From Flavobacteriales bacterium (GTDB taxonomy: Bacteria > Bacteroidota > Bacteroidia > Flavobacteriales_F > PHOS-HE28), in NCBI GenBank assembly GCA_017987115.1, contig JAGNUG010000011.1, positions 1-55,474 on the forward strand: 55,474 nucleotides of DNA. The letters run 5' to 3'. Position 1 is the stretch's first letter. Every line of letters begins with the position of its first letter. The position numbers and the translations under genes are program-made. Positions 52,461 to 55,474 of this stretch are shown here, in pieces. The notes beneath the pieces were generated by a model. That model was not told the DNA's origin. It did not search any database and was given only the letters and a program-made list of their open reading frames with translations.

Positions 52461-55400
52461 ATGACACGAACTAGACGCAACATGATCTCATTGTTATTCG
52501 CAGCAATTGGATTGGTTGGACAAGCCTTTGGACAAGGCGATTGCTTGAATGAAGATCAGTATCCAGCTAATGTTATTACACCAAATGCGAATGGTACTGT
52601 TACTGTTATTGCTACATGCAGCTTTCAAATAGAGCATTCGGTAATTGCTGGAATGGTCACTGGCGGTAATTATCAATTCGTTGCTGATGGCACTACGTAC
52701 ATCACCCTACGTTCCGGAGCTTTTGACGGCCCTGTTCTAGCACAAGGTACAACGCCACTGGATGTAACTGCCGTAACGAATGATACGATCTACGCGCATT
52801 GGAATGTTGACGATCAGTGTGCTACTGCATCCAATTGCATCAACACTTCCGTGCAGCGTATTCTGAATTGCGAAATTCCTGAAGTTACCGTTAGTTATAC
52901 TGAAGATTGTATAGCAGGAACATTCACGATCGTATTGGATATTACATCTACCGGCGATGGTAGCGTCGTTGATATCGTTTACGATGATGCGGGTAATGTG
53001 CAGACCATGAACGGAGTAGGCACAGGTATCACCACGTTAGGACCTTTCACGAACGGCTCGCTACCAACAGTTATGGTGCAGCATGAAAGTGACCCGGATT
53101 GCAATATCGACCTTGGTGGGCTAGCTCCTTTCACTGAATGCGCAATTGATATCGTTTGCGGGGCACCTGCCATACCCCAGAACTATTGCTATGCGGATAA
53201 TGATGATGTGAACTGGACGTATTCAGGCAATGGCGGTGGATCCGTAGTGCTTACGTTCCAGAGTGGAACGATCGAGAGTAGTTTTAATGATAGATTGTCC
53301 ATTTATGACGGGTTCGATGCAACCGGACAAGTACTATTCGATCACACGGCCACAGGTACATTCGACTTGACCGGGTTGACTGTAATTTCAACAACTGGTT
53401 CCATTCATATGGCGCTTTTGTCCAGTTCGTTCACGAGTTGTGCGACCGGAAGTTTCGGAATAGAGGAGTGGAATTGGACCGTTGTCTGCTTGAACTGTGA
53501 GATTCCTCAAGCAACTGCTACCGTTACAGATGACTGTCCGAATAACTCCTTCAGTATTGCTGTGGATGTTATCAGTACAGGAGATGCAAGCACTGTGGAT
53601 CTGGAGTATATCGTCAATGGCGGAGCACCACAAACCACAGCTGGCGTAGGCACGGGTGTAACGAACCTAGGCCCATTCACGGTAGGTGACAATGTTAATG
53701 TCTCTGTGAACCACGCTAACGATGCGAACTGTAACTTGGATCTTGGATCGTTCACTGATCTGAACACGTGCCCGCTGATCATTGCTTGTGGCGAACCCGA
53801 AACAGTGGAAACATACTGTTATGTAGCAAGTGATTCACAGTTCTGGTTCTATCAAGCAAACGGTGCAGGTACGTTGCGTTTACGATTCAACCAAGGCACC
53901 ATCGAGAGCAACACTTACGACGACCTCATTATCTATGATGGCCCGGACAATACGGCACCCGTGTTATTCATGCATGGCAATGTAACTTCGAATTTAGGCC
54001 CTGTTGGAAGTGGAGTACTTAGCCCGAACTTGCCCTACTATGGTGTCGAAGTTTATGCTTCAGGAAACAGTCTTTATATGGAAATGTCCTCAGATCCATC
54101 GGTCCAGTGCAATGGTTCAACGACCTATGACTCTTGGGAATGGGAAGTTGTTTGCCTCGATTGCACGATCCCTAACGTAAGTTTTTCTGCAGCAGATGAT
54201 TGTGTCAACTCGCAATTCAGCGTACCTGTTGTTGTAACGAGCACTGGTGATGCTCCCACGGTGACCATCAATTATACCGTGAATGGTGGAGCGGTACAAA
54301 CCGTGACCGGTGTTGGAGTGGGAACTGAATCCATTGGACCGTTCAACTTCAGCGATACAGTAAACGTTATTGTTGCGCATGGTACGAATTCACTTTGTGA
54401 CATTGAACTGGGAGACATCACGGATACCGGAACTTGTCCCGTACTCATCGATTGTGGCTCAGAATTAGGAGATGCACTTTGCTATGCGAACAATACGGAT
54501 ACGCGGTACTACTATGATGGAACTGGAACCTTGCCATTGGCGATCTTCTTTGACTCAGGGACCGTATTTGCAGGAGATCTTGTGAACATCTACGACGGTG
54601 GAGATATAAATGCTCCATTACTCTACAGTGGCAACAATGGAACCGATATGACCGGATTCTTTGTGAATTCAACGAATCCTGAGAATCGTTTAACATTGCA
54701 GATAATCGCCAACGGGTTCACGGACTGTGCTGGTGCTGGAATTCAAGACCCACCGACCTGGCGTGTATTCTGTTTGGATTGTGTTCCACCGATCGCCACG
54801 TTCGATCTGGTCCAGGATTGCATCAATTTCCAATATGTTATGGAAGTTACTGTTACCACCATGGGTACCGATACATCCATTGATGTGACCAACACCGGAG
54901 GTGCTCCAGGAGTTACCATCACTGCACCCGGGACGTACACAGTAGGTCCATTTGTTTCAGGTAATCCAGTTGAAGTGGTACTTGTCAACGAAATGAACGA
55001 CCTGTGCAACGTATCAAGTGGTGTTCGTGTGAACCCTGTATGCCCAATTCCTGTTTGTGGCTCCACCGTATTGGATGAAACGTACTGTTATGTGGCCAGT
55101 GATTCCATGGCTTGGGCTTACGAACTACCAACCGCTGGCACATTGCGTTTGACCTTTGTTCGTGGAACCATTGAATCCAATACGTATGATAACCTGATCA
55201 TTTATGACGGTACGGACAATACGGCTCCGGTCCTGTTCATGCACGGAAATGCAACGGCGAACCTAGGTCCGGATGGCAGTGCAATCGCAAGTATAGAGCC
55301 TTATGAAACCATCGATGTTACAGCCACTGGATCGAACCTCTACATGGAAATGTCCTCTGACCCTTCCGTACAGTGTGATGGTAGCACCACGTATGATCCA

Positions 55401-55474
55401 TGGGAGTGGCAGGTCTTTTGCGAAGGATGCGTTCCTCCAGGGGTGAGCTATAACCTGCTTACGGATTGCTTCTC
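52461..55474 (+). CDS. Secreted repeat protein with CUB-like and Ig-like tandem units (partial, C-terminus off window)
   Basis: An open frame of about 1004 codons from the ATG at 52461 to the right edge without a stop. Signal peptide MISLLFAAIGLVGQAFGQ. The body is a series of ~210-residue repeats. Each has a CUB-like part (QGTIESNTYDDLIIYDGPDN and later SLYMEMSSDPSVQC) and an Ig-like part starting with a Cys-x-I/V-P motif, near 52875, 53499, 54165, 54781 and 55429. Units carry conserved Cys and glycine-rich turns. Probably a T9SS substrate forming an adhesive surface fibre; the sorting domain would be beyond the window. Confidence 0.85.
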   Translation, partial: MTRTRRNMISLLFAAIGLVGQAFGQGDCLNEDQYPANVITPNANGTVTVIATCSFQIEHSVIAGMVTGGNYQFVADGTTYITLRSGAFDGPVLAQGTTPLDVTAVTNDTIYAHWNVDDQCATASNCINTSVQRILNCEIPEVTVSYTEDCIAGTFTIVLDITSTGDGSVVDIVYDDAGNVQTMNGVGTGITTLGPFTNGSLPTVMVQHESDPDCNIDLGGLAPFTECAIDIVCGAPAIPQNYCYADNDDVNWTYSGNGGGSVVLTFQSGTIESSFNDRLSIYDGFDATGQVLFDHTATGTFDLTGLTVISTTGSIHMALLSSSFTSCATGSFGIEEWNWTVVCLNCEIPQATATVTDDCPNNSFSIAVDVISTGDASTVDLEYIVNGGAPQTTAGVGTGVTNLGPFTVGDNVNVSVNHANDANCNLDLGSFTDLNTCPLIIACGEPETVETYCYVASDSQFWFYQANGAGTLRLRFNQGTIESNTYDDLIIYDGPDNTAPVLFMHGNVTSNLGPVGSGVLSPNLPYYGVEVYASGNSLYMEMSSDPSVQCNGSTTYDSWEWEVVCLDCTIPNVSFSAADDCVNSQFSVPVVVTSTGDAPTVTINYTVNGGAVQTVTGVGVGTESIGPFNFSDTVNVIVAHGTNSLCDIELGDITDTGTCPVLIDCGSELGDALCYANNTDTRYYYDGTGTLPLAIFFDSGTVFAGDLVNIYDGGDINAPLLYSGNNGTDMTGFFVNSTNPENRLTLQIIANGFTDCAGAGIQDPPTWRVFCLDCVPPIATFDLVQDCINFQYVMEVTVTTMGTDTSIDVTNTGGAPGVTITAPGTYTVGPFVSGNPVEVVLVNEMNDLCNVSSGVRVNPVCPIPVCGSTVLDETYCYVASDSMAWAYELPTAGTLRLTFVRGTIESNTYDNLIIYDGTDNTAPVLFMHGNATANLGPDGSAIASIEPYETIDVTATGSNLYMEMSSDPSVQCDGSTTYDPWEWQVFCEGCVPPGVSYNLLTDCF

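Overview
The window looks like a chromosome segment of a Flavobacteriales-type Bacteroidota. Evidence seen: several secreted proteins end in type IX secretion (T9SS) sorting domains (FPNP motifs), NusB has the long (~316 aa) Bacteroidota form, promoter-like boxes fit TAnnTTTG with an upstream TTG, and a familiar block is present (parA-parB-DUF5683-dapB-lepB, plus nusB-DUF1573-yajC-coaE). No tRNA, rRNA, CRISPR array or complete transposase was seen.

Layout. 1-3332: a very long secreted protein with PEP/pyruvate-binding, CARDB-like and SprB-like parts, minus strand, running off the left edge. 3538-12041: an accessory region of small, mostly unknown minus-strand genes. Each is followed by a 79-129 nt imperfect inverted repeat, and the cassette ends are complementary. 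It reads like an integron-type gene-cassette array without a visible integrase (a CALIN). It is interrupted by the 3' end of a plus-strand group II intron, a DUF1398 gene and an SGNH/PKD/T9SS protein. 12074-12238: a bestrophin N-terminal remnant. 12264-25000: carbonic anhydrase, a T9SS protein, an outer-membrane protein with a HAD-like protein, a giant lysyl-oxidase protein, fabI, and a coupled pair (TPR/caspase-like protein and propeller adenylate cyclase).

25010-37952 is a long minus-strand run. In transcription order it is ABC exporter, DUF3276, Kup, ParA, ParB, DUF5683, a T9SS protein, DapB, two signal peptidases I, a TPR lipoprotein and a NUDIX hydrolase. 38155-42082 is a plus-strand housekeeping run (amino-acid dehydrogenase, NusB, DUF1573, YajC, CoaE, membrane protein). 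42088-52324 holds an exonuclease, a second giant secreted protein (P-domain) that shares its C-terminal module with the lysyl-oxidase protein, an acyltransferase, a thioredoxin-fold protein, a cyclophilin, a DEAD-box helicase, CutC and a beta-mannosidase-like GH2 protein. 52461 to the right edge is a repetitive secreted protein of ~210-residue CUB-like/Ig-like units.

The most notable findings are the cassette array with two 95%-identical attC-like copies; the REP-like hairpin inside the intron's domain V; the C-terminal module with paired EF-hand/dockerin-like loops shared by two unrelated exoproteins; the caspase-like protein that has lost its catalytic Cys and is coupled to a cyclase; and a palindromic repeat inserted in frame in dapB.
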